Below are positions 26,906 through 37,096 of a stretch of DNA of 64,000 bases, piece by piece. The DNA is from an uncultured Tenacibaculum sp. (GTDB lineage Bacteria; Bacteroidota; Bacteroidia; Flavobacteriales; Flavobacteriaceae), in assembly GCF_947502995.1 (NCBI RefSeq), contig NZ_CANNBW010000003.1:182730-246729 (forward strand), read 5' to 3'. The number at the start of each line of letters is the position of its first letter. The stretch's first letter is position 1. The notes beneath the pieces are model-generated. The model did no database searches. It was not told where the DNA came from and was given only the letters and a program-made list of their open reading frames with translations. The translations under genes were made by a program, and so were the position numbers.

Positions 26906-29900
26906 TTACTTGACAATAATCTTTTTTCTAGAAACGATGTTTGCAGATACATCTTTAGTTTCTAAAATATAAACTCCTGTTGGTAATCCGTTCACTGAAA
27001 TTGTTGTTCTATTTTGCTGGCTTTCTAAAGTTTTACTTGTAATAACTCTTCCTGATAAGTCTATCAATCTTAGTTCTACATTATCTTTCGTGTTGAAAAC
27101 CGAAACATTTATTAAGTCTGAAGCTGGATTAGGACCAACTCCAACAGACATTTGCGTTGGTTTTGTTCTAGCAGCAGTTGTTGCTCCTCCAAAGAAGAAA
27201 CCATATTCCGCATTTGCTAAAGCAACTTCAATTTGTGCCCAACTTCTGTGGTAACGTTGCGTATATTCTTGTCCGCTATTGTAAGCTTCCTCTAATCTTG
27301 CAAAATCTGGATCATTTCTATAGTTTGATCTGATGTCTAAGAAAGTAACTCCAGGTTCAATTACATCGCCATTTGGCATTGTTCCTGTGAATCCGTTTGG
27401 CACATAAACTTCTTGCTCAAAAATACGCGTAAAATCACCTCTACTTTCTGGAGCTGCTACTCCTTTATCATCTCTATATGTTCTCCACATTCTATCTAAT
27501 ACTTCTTTAGCTAAATCGCGAGAAGCTGTATCTAGAGTTTCATACTTTTCTGTAGCAGCAGCATAATAAATTAAAGCTTTAGCCATCGAAGCAGCAACAC
27601 CTAAATCTTTACCATAATCTGTTACAGTAACACTTAATCCGTCGTTAGAACCAGGATTATCAGGATTCCAAGTATCTGGTTCACCTGTCCACTCTAAAGT
27701 AGCTGGAATATCGAAATCATCTTCTCCAATTAATACTACAACATTTTTCACCCAATTCGCCCATTTGTCCATTAAGTTTTTCGCCATAGTATCATTAGTA
27801 ATATAGTAATACTCAGCAATACGCTCCATAGACCATGCTTGCCATCCGAACCAAGTTCCACTTCCTGGATCTTCGTATACTGGATTATCATCGTAAGCCA
27901 TATCATAGAATGTAGATTTTCCTGCTGGATATGTGCTATAATCTCCATTCCAACTATTCGTTGCACCACCTGCAATTCCACCTTCTTTAGATTGTAACCA
28001 AGTATAGAATTCTAACTGACGTTGTAAACTTACTCCCCAGTCTCTTGCTCCTGTTGGAGTTCCTGGCTTCATTTCATTTACTTGCGACATTGCATAAGCT
28101 GCTACTGGATTTTGATATCCGAAGTGACAGTGACTAGAACTAATTCTAAACGCCCAAGGTGCAGAAGTATCTACAGCTCCACCCCATGAAATATACCAAG
28201 ACATTAAATAATGTGCACTATCGTAACCTGTACCGGCTCCAGACACATCGCTTTGTACTCCTAAAGGTTTAAAATACTTATCGAACATTCCTATTCTTAG
28301 GTAATCTCCCATTTTAGTCGCTTTATCTAAGTCTAAAAGATTTAAACTAACGTTTTGTTCTTTAGCATAAACTTGCGCCCAATACATAGCCTGAACAGCT
28401 CTTGCATCTGCATCAGTTGCACTTGTATACCTCCACTGTCTTGAATAGTTTTGATCTATAGTGAATAATGGTAAATATCCGTCAGGTCCTCCCCAATCAA
28501 ATCCTTCCCAAGATGGATGTGGAATTGTTTCATAAACAGATTCTTGTTCTCCTCTTTGGAACGTATTAATGTAAGAGGGGGTACTTACTCCATCTCCTCT
28601 ATTTCCATATCCGTAGAAATTATCATTATCTAATAACCAGTGCATTTGATAAACTTCTGGTCCATAAGCCGCAGTTAATTCTGCAGATACTGGATCAACA
28701 CCTACCGGAGCTGAAAATTCTAATGGAGCAGGATAACCGCTAGGTAATGCAAACTCTGGAGCATATGCTGCAGGACTCGAAGGATTATAAGCGGCATTTG
28801 TAGGTTGATCTGCCTGAGTCGGAATAATAAACTCTTCAATTCTATCCCAAACTGTACCAATTGAACCCCAATCTCCATTTATTCTAGCATTCATTACTTC
28901 TAACCATAACCAATATGAATATAATTCACTTGTTGACTCATGTCCGTGATCTGGAGCTTCAACAATTAATGATTCAATAGAATGATGTGGAGATCCATCT
29001 GCACTAAAATATCCATTTTCTGGTGCGTAAAATTTAGCTCTCATTTCATTGAAACGATCTAAATATTCATTTCCAGTTGGACCTGGATCTACAATAACTA
29101 CAGGATCCGAAACTCTTATTACAACTGTTTTTGTTGCAGTTCCTCCATTTCCATCATTGACAGTTAATACTACACTGTAGTTTCCTTTAGCTGTAAATGT
29201 ATTTTGAATTGTAACTCCTGAACCAGAATTACTATCATTAAAATCCCAGCTATACCCTAGAGCATCTCCATCTGCATCTGAAGAAGCAGAAGCATCGAAA
29301 GTTACCGTTAAAGGTGCTTCACCTGAAATAGGACTTGCAGTAAAATCTGCTACTGGATCAGTATTTCCTGATCCACCACCACAATTTGGTGCTGTATCTG
29401 TAGTACTAAAATAAATTGTAAAATCTCCTGCTTTTGATACTAACACAAAGTTATCAGCATCCATAGTAGCCCAATATGAACCATCTAAACCTGAGAAACC
29501 CGAGTTTGTAATTGTAACCTCTGGCTGTGCAGAATTAAAATTCTGAGAAACTTTTGGTTTTAAATCATTCCACCAAGAAGGAACTCCATTGTTAGTTAGC
29601 ATTGAAAATTGATACAATCCATTATTTGGTAAATCCCAATTGATTGTAAAATTAGATACATTATCTAAACTCGGCCCACCGTTTCCTAAAACAAAAATAT
29701 TATTATACTGTCTTTGTACTGATGGTAATGCATTTGCTACCGGTGTATTGAATGTACATTCATTAACCACTCTTGCATTTCTGGTAGCTAATATTGAAGA
29801 GTTACAATTTGGTGCTTGATCTGTTTCGCTAAAATAAATCGTAAATCCTCCAGTTTTAGAAGCTAAAACAAAATTACCATTATCTACAGTTGCCCAATAC

Positions 29901-32863
29901 GAACCATCTAAATTTTGGAATCCTGAATTACTAATTGTTACTTCTGGATTTGCTTGACCAAAGTTTTGCGTAACTTTAGGTTTAAAGTCATTCCACCAAG
30001 AAGGAACTCCATTATTAGTTAGCATTGAGAATTGATACAATCCGTTATTTGGTAAATCCCAATTGATTGTAAAATTAGATACATTATCTAAATTTGGTCC
30101 TCCATTTCCTAAAACAAAAATATGATTGAATTGTTTATGAACTGTTGGTAATGCATTTGCGGTTGGTGTACCAAAACCACAAGAAGTATTTCCATCTGTT
30201 GCTACAATAGTTTGAGTTACTGAATCTGATTCTCCATCAGCATTTGTAACTGTTAAAGTAACTGAATATTGATCTGGCGTACTATAAGTTGTTGCACTAG
30301 TAACTCCTGTAGCTGATAATCCATTACCAAAACTCCAGTTGTAAGTTAATACACCTCCTTTAGGATTTACAGATGATGAAGCATCAAAAGTTACATCAAA
30401 AGGAACTACTCCGCTATCTACATTAGAAGTAAAAGCAGCTACTGGACTTCCGTCAGTTACGTTAATTACTGTAGATTTTGTTCCTGTTTTACTTCCATCG
30501 CTTACAGTTAATTTTACGGTGTAATCTCCAACAGTTGCATAATCGTGACTAACAGTGACTCCTGATCCTGACGTTCCGTCTCCAAAGTCCCAACTATAAC
30601 TTAATGCATCTCCATTTTCATCTGAAGAAGCAGAAGCATCAAAACTTACTGTTACTGGCGCTATTCCTGTTTCTGGCGTTGCGGTAAATTCAGCAACTGG
30701 AGCTATATTTCCATCTGAAACTTCTATCGTTTTAGTAACTGGCGAAGATGTATTTGTTCCATCACTTACAGTTAAAGTAACCACATAATTATCTATTCCT
30801 GTAAATGTTACTTTAGGATTTACCAATGTTGAAGTTGTTCCATTTCCAAAATCCCAACTATACGTTAATGCATCTCCATTAGGATCTGAAGAAGCAGAAG
30901 CATTGAACTGCACTTCTAAAGGTGCAACTCCAGATTCTGGTGTCGCTGTAAATGAAGCTGTTGGTGTATCTCCACCGTTTGGCTCTTGTCCGCCAACTAA
31001 TTCTCCATCAACATAAATAGGCACATTTTGTACAATTTTAAGTGTATTATTTAACCCTGTATATGAAAAATCATTCGTAGGATCCCAGGCTGAAGCACTT
31101 GCACTATTTGGCAAAGAAACTCGCACTTGAATTTCACTTCTGTATTCTCCTTGTCCTCCTGGGAAAGGCATACGATCTTGACTAACTTCTACTTCAGCAT
31201 AATAAATGTTATTTGCAGCATCCCAAGCTTGCAAACTAGGATTGATTGTTCCTGCTCCTCTTCCATTTACAACATAATCACTAGCAGTTAATCCTTCAGC
31301 AACTCCTTCAGAAATATCAACAAAATAACGTGCTTTTAATGAGTTTGGAACTCGTGCTGGCCATGCTGAACGGTTATTTAGCCATATTGCAACCTCAGTA
31401 GATTTATTTTGATCGTTATTAATTCTTACTTCATTAATAAACTCTAAACCTGGAGTTTCTGGCTGTGGGAAATTTGCTAATTCTGTTCCTCCGAAGTCAA
31501 TAATCATTTTTGCTAATACTCCTTGATAACAAGCATTGTAATCTGTTGCAACTTCATTAGCTTGAAAATCATCTCTATCTTCAACAAAAACATCGTTGGC
31601 TTCCATTGGTCCGCCCATTAAAGCGCCCCATAATGTATGTCTAGATTCTACTGGTACAGCAGAACTTCTAGTCCAACTTGCATGCTGACCTCTATGGTGC
31701 GGTTTAGTAGGTGGATTTACTCCAAAACCAGTAACTAAACTTCTGTTATTAGGATTATCTCCTAAAATGTAATTGATCTGATTTACTGCAAATTGATAAT
31801 ACTGATTCTTTTTTGGAGTAGCAACATTGTCGCTGTAAATTAATGCAGTTAAAGATGCATTCATGGCATGACGAGAAGAACCCCATTGTGTTAAATGTGC
31901 CTGTCCGCCAGGAGAATAATTAATTCCTCCTCCTTGTTGCCAGAAATCTAAATGTCGTTCTGCATCTGCTTTATAATTACTTTTTCCTGTAATCATTGAT
32001 AATAAAACCATATTTCCATACGATTTATCATCCCATACTAAACTCCAAAGAAAATCTGGCAATGTGTATTCTGCTTCAGCTTTTTGTAAATAAGTTACAT
32101 CTCCTGTAGCTTTATATAACCATAATGCTCCCCAAGTTAACTCATCTTGATAACCTCCTGAAGAATACGTTCCTGTCGCAGGAATTCCTCCATCTTCGTT
32201 GTACAATCCTCTGTAGGTATCTCCGAACTCATATAATTCTTTTGCATGCTGTAATAAGGTTGCACTATAAGCTGGATCACTATCTTTAAAAATTATACTC
32301 GCCGAAGCTAAAGCTGCTGCTGTTTCACAAGCAACCTCTGTTCCTGGAGCTGAAGGTGATAATTTATATGATTTACGCTGACCATATTGTGGATGAACAT
32401 CTACCATTTCTGGAGCCATCCAAAAGTTATGATCTTGAGATTTACTATCAGCAACCTGTGCGTAAAACTCGTTAGGACTTGGGTGACATTTAATAAAATA
32501 ATCTGTTACCCATTTTATATTTCTCTTGAAAATTTCAGATTGATTTACAGCATCATATCCAGCTTTATATTCTAAAAAGCCCCAATTTAATGCTGTTACC
32601 GAAAACGCCATAGGAAAGCCAAATTTTACGTGATCTCCAGCATCATGCCATCCACCAGTTAAATCTAATCCTACATCTTGTCCATCGTTGACTCCTGCGT
32701 TAGATCGCCAACTAATTCTATTCCAATCTGGAAGAACTCCAGACTGTTGTGTTTCGTAAAATAATAATGACTTCTGTAAAGCCTCTCCGTAATTATATTG
32801 TGCCGAGCCTAAAAAAGGTAAAAAACACAATACGATTATTACATAAAACATTCGTAGTTTCAT
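26906..32863 (-). CDS. GH9-CBM3-PKD-GH48 bifunctional cellulase, T9SS-exported
   Basis: 1985 residues from ATG 32863 ([20 protein letters not shown] signal); an upstream in-frame ATG at 32923 would spoil the signal. Order: GH9 (23-460; [12 protein letters not shown] with Asp74 and Asp77, acid Glu437 in NEVATDYNA); CBM3c-like (470-628); three PKDs (634-890); two Cys-bounded modules (895-1020, 1036-1161); PKD (1168-1252); GH48 (1265-1890; [13 protein letters not shown], with Glu1302 and Glu1313 spaced as the catalytic pair of Cel48 enzymes); T9SS tail (about 1908-1985). GH9 with CBM3c acts as a processive endoglucanase and GH48 as a reducing-end cellobiohydrolase. The pairing recalls CelA of Caldicellulosiruptor. 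Confidence 0.9.
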   Translation of the reverse strand: MKLRMFYVIIVLCFLPFLGSAQYNYGEALQKSLLFYETQQSGVLPDWNRISWRSNAGVNDGQDVGLDLTGGWHDAGDHVKFGFPMAFSVTALNWGFLEYKAGYDAVNQSEIFKRNIKWVTDYFIKCHPSPNEFYAQVADSKSQDHNFWMAPEMVDVHPQYGQRKSYKLSPSAPGTEVACETAAALASASIIFKDSDPAYSATLLQHAKELYEFGDTYRGLYNEDGGIPATGTYSSGGYQDELTWGALWLYKATGDVTYLQKAEAEYTLPDFLWSLVWDDKSYGNMVLLSMITGKSNYKADAERHLDFWQQGGGINYSPGGQAHLTQWGSSRHAMNASLTALIYSDNVATPKKNQYYQFAVNQINYILGDNPNNRSLVTGFGVNPPTKPHHRGQHASWTRSSAVPVESRHTLWGALMGGPMEANDVFVEDRDDFQANEVATDYNACYQGVLAKMIIDFGGTELANFPQPETPGLEFINEVRINNDQNKSTEVAIWLNNRSAWPARVPNSLKARYFVDISEGVAEGLTASDYVVNGRGAGTINPSLQAWDAANNIYYAEVEVSQDRMPFPGGQGEYRSEIQVRVSLPNSASASAWDPTNDFSYTGLNNTLKIVQNVPIYVDGELVGGQEPNGGDTPTASFTATPESGVAPLEVQFNASASSDPNGDALTYSWDFGNGTTSTLVNPKVTFTGIDNYVVTLTVSDGTNTSSPVTKTIEVSDGNIAPVAEFTATPETGIAPVTVSFDASASSDENGDALSYSWDFGDGTSGSGVTVSHDYATVGDYTVKLTVSDGSKTGTKSTVINVTDGSPVAAFTSNVDSGVVPFDVTFDASSSVNPKGGVLTYNWSFGNGLSATGVTSATTYSTPDQYSVTLTVTNADGESDSVTQTIVATDGNTSCGFGTPTANALPTVHKQFNHIFVLGNGGPNLDNVSNFTINWDLPNNGLYQFSMLTNNGVPSWWNDFKPKVTQNFGQANPEVTISNSGFQNLDGSYWATVDNGNFVLASKTGGFTIYFSETDQAPNCNSSILATRNARVVNECTFNTPVANALPSVQRQYNNIFVLGNGGPSLDNVSNFTINWDLPNNGLYQFSMLTNNGVPSWWNDLKPKVSQNFNSAQPEVTITNSGFSGLDGSYWATMDADNFVLVSKAGDFTIYFSTTDTAPNCGGGSGNTDPVADFTASPISGEAPLTVTFDASASSDADGDALGYSWDFNDSNSGSGVTIQNTFTAKGNYSVVLTVNDGNGGTATKTVVIRVSDPVVIVDPGPTGNEYLDRFNEMRAKFYAPENGYFSADGSPHHSIESLIVEAPDHGHESTSELYSYWLWLEVMNARINGDWGSIGTVWDRIEEFIIPTQADQPTNAAYNPSSPAAYAPEFALPSGYPAPLEFSAPVGVDPVSAELTAAYGPEVYQMHWLLDNDNFYGYGNRGDGVSTPSYINTFQRGEQESVYETIPHPSWEGFDWGGPDGYLPLFTIDQNYSRQWRYTSATDADARAVQAMYWAQVYAKEQNVSLNLLDLDKATKMGDYLRIGMFDKYFKPLGVQSDVSGAGTGYDSAHYLMSWYISWGGAVDTSAPWAFRISSSHCHFGYQNPVAAYAMSQVNEMKPGTPTGARDWGVSLQRQLEFYTWLQSKEGGIAGGATNSWNGDYSTYPAGKSTFYDMAYDDNPVYEDPGSGTWFGWQAWSMERIAEYYYITNDTMAKNLMDKWANWVKNVVVLIGEDDFDIPATLEWTGEPDTWNPDNPGSNDGLSVTVTDYGKDLGVAASMAKALIYYAAATEKYETLDTASRDLAKEVLDRMWRTYRDDKGVAAPESRGDFTRIFEQEVYVPNGFTGTMPNGDVIEPGVTFLDIRSNYRNDPDFARLEEAYNSGQEYTQRYHRSWAQIEVALANAEYGFFFGGATTAARTKPTQMSVGVGPNPASDLINVSVFNTKDNVELRLIDLSGRVITSKTLESQQNRTTISVNGLPTGVYILETKDVSANIVSRKKIIVK
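29381..29758 (-). repeat. Copy 4 of the Cys-bounded module (GH9-GH48, distal)
   Basis: Residues 1036-1161, [11 protein letters not shown] to TAPNC, 126 residues with one extra Gly in GNGGPSLDN. It is nearly identical to copy 3 over [20 protein letters not shown] and GVPSWWND, including at the DNA level. Confidence 0.75.
29804..30181 (-). repeat. Copy 3 of the Cys-bounded module (GH9-GH48, proximal)
   Basis: Residues 895-1020, [11 protein letters not shown] to QAPNC. Followed by a 15-residue linker and then copy 4, forming a tandem pair between PKD domains. Confidence 0.75.
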
Positions 32864-33410
32864 ATTCAATAATTTAGTTTGATTATTTACATTACTTTCC
32901 CTTTCCAGTAAATGCTTTCGCATAAACCAGTTAAGATTTTATACTATTCTCCTTTTCTGATTAGGAATAATTACTTTGAAGCTTGAGTTTAGAGATAAGT
33001 ATACCATGCTGACTTTTTTCTATTTTTTAAAGTCAGTTCATTTTTTATAATACTATCCCTTTCTAGCTAATGTAAATACACTATCCAGTTAAGGTTTTTA
33101 ATAAATAAACTAGAATTACAAACTTTTGAAGAACACTTTGGGGGATTCTTAATTTGTAGGTTAATTCTAGAAGGTTAATTTTAATAACTTAATTCTAAGC
33201 TCATGACCTTCGAACATTGTTATTTGGTTGTCTTAGGATATCGATATCCAACTTAAAGTTAACGAGAAAAAAACATAAATTCAACAGTTTTATTGCACAT
33301 TGTAAGTTTTTTTTAATAAAATGAACTATTCGTACAATCACATAAATTCGAGGTGATAAAAAAATATTAAAAACCAAACATAAAGTACTGATTATTAGTT
33401 TCTAAAACAC
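32864..33410 (-). promoter_or_regulatory. Long leader/upstream region of the cellulase cluster with direct repeats
   Basis: No gene is supported. Two imperfect copies of an element of about 50 bp lie at 32893-32942 and 33053-33100: on the minus strand each has CTTAACTGG, then about 20 nt later GAAAGGGA(A/T)AGTA. Between them is a hairpin, CTGACTTT (33009-33016) with AAAGTCAG (33029-33036). A perfect 14-bp palindrome GGATATCGATATCC is at 33236-33249. A TATGTTTG -7 match on the minus strand at 33375-33382 would give a leader of about 500 nt. These could be regulator sites for the cluster, but no factor is identified. Confidence 0.4.
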
Positions 33411-33442
33411 AAAAAGACCTTAACATATGTTAAGGTCTTTTT
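33411..33442 (-). terminator. Intrinsic terminator after the Lys/Glu-rich lipoprotein gene
   Basis: A perfect palindrome with 16-bp arms, AAAAAGACCTTAACAT and its complement, ending in T runs on both strands. Confidence 0.85.
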
Positions 33443-33464
33443 TTAAAATTATTTTTTTTGAAGC

Positions 33465-33932
33465 TTATTTAGCAGGTGCCATTTTAGCTTGGATAGCAGC
33501 TAAAGTTTCAGAAAACTTTTTAGCTGTTTCAGGATCTTTAATTGCTCCAGCAATCTCTTGTCCTTTCTTAGCTAATTCTACTCCTTTAGTAGCTAAATCT
33601 GCATTTTTTACTACGTCTTTACCAGCATCTAAATAAGATTTAGCATAATCTGCATAAGACTTTAAGTATTCTCCTACTTTAGGATCTTTAAATTCAGGAA
33701 TAGATACTCCTTCTAAAGCAGATTCTACAGTTTTTACAGCTTCTCCTACAGCTTCTTTTGTCTCTTCTACTGCTTCTTTAGTTTCTTCAACTACAGTTTT
33801 AGCAGCTTCTTCTGTTTTTTCAACAACAGTTTCAGTAGTTTCTTTTACTTCTTCTTTTGCTTCCTTTGCTTGTTTACAAGAAGTAGCTAATAAAGAACCA
33901 ACTACGAAGACAGATAAAATTACTTTTTTCAT
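33465..33932 (-). CDS. Coiled-coil, Lys/Glu-rich lipoprotein
   Basis: 155 residues. Lipoprotein signal MKKVILSVFVVGSLLATSC. Residues about 22-70 are a low-complexity amphipathic repeat of the TKEAVEE/EKTEEAAKTV type, resembling LEA-like or apolipoprotein-like helices. The second half (VGEYLKSYADYAKSYLD...) is also helical. Probably periplasmic or outer-membrane attached; a stress or envelope-stabilising role is only a guess. Monocistronic with a strong terminator. Confidence 0.75.
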   Translation of the reverse strand: MKKVILSVFVVGSLLATSCKQAKEAKEEVKETTETVVEKTEEAAKTVVEETKEAVEETKEAVGEAVKTVESALEGVSIPEFKDPKVGEYLKSYADYAKSYLDAGKDVVKNADLATKGVELAKKGQEIAGAIKDPETAKKFSETLAAIQAKMAPAK

Positions 33933-34014
33933 CGTTTTATGATTTTAAGTTTAAGATTGAGTAACAAATGTAATGTTTTGATAGAATTACACAAGTTTAA
34001 CGCAAAGAATTACA

Positions 34015-35778
34015 TTACATTGTTTCTGCGCTAAATTGTTTCTCATATAAGTTTCTGTAGTAGCCTTCTTGTTCTAAAAGTTCTTGATGACTACCTAACT
34101 CTACAATCTTTCCTTTATCCATTACGATGATCTTATCTGCTTTCTTAATCGTTGCTAATCGGTGAGCAATTACTATAGAAGTTCTATCTTTTGTAATTCT
34201 ATCTGTAGCATACTGAATCATTTGTTCAGATTCTGTATCTACAGAAGAAGTTGCTTCATCTAAAATTAAAATACTTGGATTACTTACATATGCTCTTAAA
34301 AAGGCGATTAATTGTCGTTGCCCAGAAGACAACATTGCTCCACGTTCTTTTACATTGTAATTATATCCATTTGGCAAACTTTCTATAAAATTGTGAATTC
34401 CTATTTGTTTTGCCGCTTCTTGAACTTCTTCTAACGAAATATTCTCGTTACGTAAAGTGATATTATTTAAAATTGAATCTGAAAATAAGAATACGTCTTG
34501 TAATACCACAGCGACTTGATTTCTTAAACTTTCTAAATTATAATCTTCAACTGAAGTTCCATCTACCAAAATTTTCCCGCTATCGATCTCATAGAATCGA
34601 CTAATTAGATTAATAATAGTTGATTTTCCTGCTCCAGTAGATCCTACAATTGCAATCGTTTCTCCTTTTTGAGCTTGAAAAGAAATTCCTTTTAAAACTT
34701 CTTCTCCTTCAACATAACTAAAATGAACATCTTTAAATTCTATGTTTCCTTTTAAATCACTTGCAGAAATTGTTCCTGATTGGCTGATATAACTTTCTGT
34801 GTCTATAACCTTAAAAACACGTTCCCCAGATACAATTCCCATTTGTAATTGATTAAACTTATCTGCTATTTGACGCAATGGTCTGAATAACATTTGAGCC
34901 ATTTGTACAAAACTAATAATCGCTCCAACCGTAATTGTATCTTTTGCTATTACTTGTAAACCTCCGTACCAAACTATTAAACCAATAGCTATAGATGATA
35001 AAATTTCTGCTATTGGAAAGAATATTGAATAATACCAAACTGTTTTAACGTGTGCTTTTTTATGCTTTTCGTTAATTGCTTTAAAGTTTTCGTATTCTAT
35101 TTTTTCTCTATTAAATAATTGTACAATTTTCATTCCTGTAACGCGCTCTTGTACAAACCCGTTTAAGTTTGCTACTTGATTACGTACATCTTGAAATGTT
35201 TTTTTAATTGCAATTTGAAATAACTTCGTTGCATAAATTAAAATTGGTAATACGGCTAAAGCAATTAAAGCTAATTGCCAGTTGATTACAAACATAACGA
35301 TAACAACTACCAACATTTTTAGCACATCACTCACAATCATGAACACACCTTGAGAGAAAAAATTTGCAATAGTTTCTATATCTGAAACTACCCTTGTTAC
35401 CAATCTTCCTACAGATGTATTATCGAAATACGACATTTTAAAACGTAAAATGTTTTTAAAAATAATGGTACGTAAATCTTTAATAATATGCTGACCAACC
35501 CAGTTGGCATAATAAATAAATGAAAATTGAAGTATTACCTGAATCACTAATACTCCTAACATCACCATGGTAAAAAATAGCAATCGTGCTAAATCTTTAT
35601 TTACCGTAAAATCATCTATCGCTCTGTATAAAATTACTGGACTTGCTGCTGCAAATATCGCCAATGAAATGGTAGATATTGTAGCAACCCAAAATTGAAA
35701 ACGATAGCGTTTTGCAAAGCTCATTAAGCGTGCAAAAATTTTAATATCAAATGCTTTTCCTGAACTACTTTTACTCAC
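34015..35778 (-). CDS. ABC exporter with fused membrane and ATPase domains
   Basis: 587 residues. Six membrane helices (about 20-320) are followed by a nucleotide-binding domain: Walker A GSTGAGKST near 380, an ABC-signature variant LSSGQRQL, Walker B ILILDEATS, and H-loop VIAHRLAT. MsbA/multidrug type that works as a dimer; substrate unknown (lipid, drug or peptide). The last residues overlap nothing. It starts 3 nt after truA on the same strand, so the two are cotranscribed. Confidence 0.9.
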   Translation of the reverse strand: MSKSSSGKAFDIKIFARLMSFAKRYRFQFWVATISTISLAIFAAASPVILYRAIDDFTVNKDLARLLFFTMVMLGVLVIQVILQFSFIYYANWVGQHIIKDLRTIIFKNILRFKMSYFDNTSVGRLVTRVVSDIETIANFFSQGVFMIVSDVLKMLVVVIVMFVINWQLALIALAVLPILIYATKLFQIAIKKTFQDVRNQVANLNGFVQERVTGMKIVQLFNREKIEYENFKAINEKHKKAHVKTVWYYSIFFPIAEILSSIAIGLIVWYGGLQVIAKDTITVGAIISFVQMAQMLFRPLRQIADKFNQLQMGIVSGERVFKVIDTESYISQSGTISASDLKGNIEFKDVHFSYVEGEEVLKGISFQAQKGETIAIVGSTGAGKSTIINLISRFYEIDSGKILVDGTSVEDYNLESLRNQVAVVLQDVFLFSDSILNNITLRNENISLEEVQEAAKQIGIHNFIESLPNGYNYNVKERGAMLSSGQRQLIAFLRAYVSNPSILILDEATSSVDTESEQMIQYATDRITKDRTSIVIAHRLATIKKADKIIVMDKGKIVELGSHQELLEQEGYYRNLYEKQFSAETM

Positions 35779-35781
35779 AAT

Positions 35782-36516
35782 TTAAATATAATCGTATGTT
35801 ACTTCTGTTAAAAATAATGCTTTCGCAGGTACAGAAACACCCGCTTTACTTCTGTTCTTACTTTCTATAACTGCTTTAAAATCGTTTACTGTTATTTTTC
35901 CTAAACCAACATCTAATAAAGTTCCTACAATAGCACGAACCATATTTCTTAAAAAACGATTTGCAGAAATAAAAAAAGTTAATTCACTTCCTTGTAAAAT
36001 CCACTCTGCATTGGTTACCTCACAGTTAAACGTATGTACATCTGTTTTTACTTTCGAAAAACACTCAAAATCTTCATACTCGTAAAGTAATTTTGCTGCA
36101 GTATTCATGGCTTCAATGTCTATATTTTTATAATTTAATTGCCATGAAGTATCTAACACAAACGGATTTCTTCCTAACCATATTTTGTATTCGTAACTTC
36201 GGCTTGTTGCATCAAAACGAGCATGTGCATCATCAGCAACTAAAATAGTTCTATACACTACAATATCGTTAGGTAAAATTGCATTTAGTTTATAAGTGAA
36301 ATTTTCATCTAAAACCGAATCGAAATCAAAATGCGCATACATTTGCGACGCATGAACACCTGTATCTGTTCTACCAGCACCTACAATACTTATTTCTTTT
36401 CTTAAAATAGTACTTATGCTTTTGGTTAGCTTTTCTTGAACTGAAATTACATCAGGTTGTACTTGCCAACCATAATAGTTTTTACCGTGGTATGCTAGCT
36501 CTAAAAAATATCGCAA
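35782..36516 (-). CDS. truA: tRNA pseudouridine synthase A
   Basis: 244 residues, normal size. Catalytic Asp in GAGRTDTGVHASQ near 46-58; also ATSRSYEYKIW and FLRNMVRAIVGTLLDVG. It makes pseudouridine at positions 38-40 of tRNA anticodon arms. Forms an operon with the ABC exporter downstream and is divergent from the phosphoesterase gene. Confidence 0.95.
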   Translation of the reverse strand: MRYFLELAYHGKNYYGWQVQPDVISVQEKLTKSISTILRKEISIVGAGRTDTGVHASQMYAHFDFDSVLDENFTYKLNAILPNDIVVYRTILVADDAHARFDATSRSYEYKIWLGRNPFVLDTSWQLNYKNIDIEAMNTAAKLLYEYEDFECFSKVKTDVHTFNCEVTNAEWILQGSELTFFISANRFLRNMVRAIVGTLLDVGLGKITVNDFKAVIESKNRSKAGVSVPAKALFLTEVTYDYI

Positions 36517-36578
36517 AGAAATCCTTTTTTTAAAGAGCTAAACTACGGATTTTATTTGGTTATTTGTACTTTCGTTTT

Positions 36579-37073
36579 GTGAAGAAAATCTTATTATTAT
36601 CGGATACACACAGTTATATTGACGATCAAATTTTAAAGTTTGTACAACAAGCAGATGAAGTTTGGCATGCTGGTGATATTGGTAACTTACGTGTTACCAA
36701 CACTATTAAAGAAAACAAACCTTTGCGTGCTGTGTATGGTAACATTGACAATGCAGAAGCTCGTGCAGAATTTCCTTTAGATAATGCTTTTGAAGTGGAA
36801 GGTGTTTCTGTTTGGATGACGCATATTGGTGGTTATCCCGGAAAGTATAAAACTCGTGTTTATGGGGAACTTCAAAAAAATAGACCTAAAATTTTTATTT
36901 GCGGTCATTCTCATATTTTAAAAGTACAATTCGATAAGCATTTTAATTTACTTCATATTAATCCTGGCGCCGCTGGAAAGCACGGTTTTCACAAAGTTCG
37001 TACTATGATCCGTTTTGAATTACGCGCTGGAGAAATTGAAAATATGGAAGTGATCGAGTTGGCTAAGAATTAG
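36579..37073 (+). CDS. YfcE/MJ0936-type metallophosphoesterase
   Basis: 164 residues. No ATG is available near the N-terminus; GTG at 36579 gives MKKILLLSDTHSYID, the usual family start, while TTG at 36564 would add five residues. Metal-binding motifs in order: SDTH, GDIGN, YGNID, THIGG and GHSH. The family hydrolyses phosphodiesters with two metal ions in the cytoplasm; the substrate is unknown. Confidence 0.85.
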   Translation: MKKILLLSDTHSYIDDQILKFVQQADEVWHAGDIGNLRVTNTIKENKPLRAVYGNIDNAEARAEFPLDNAFEVEGVSVWMTHIGGYPGKYKTRVYGELQKNRPKIFICGHSHILKVQFDKHFNLLHINPGAAGKHGFHKVRTMIRFELRAGEIENMEVIELAKN

Positions 37074-37096
37074 TGTATAGTGTATACTTTTTAAAT

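Noticed and set aside
33411..33442. TTAACATATGTTAA core in the terminator at 33.4 kb, the same palindrome as in the small-RNA array
   Set aside because: There it forms the centre of a longer perfect terminator palindrome, without LytTR half-sites or a -7 element, so the match is probably coincidental.
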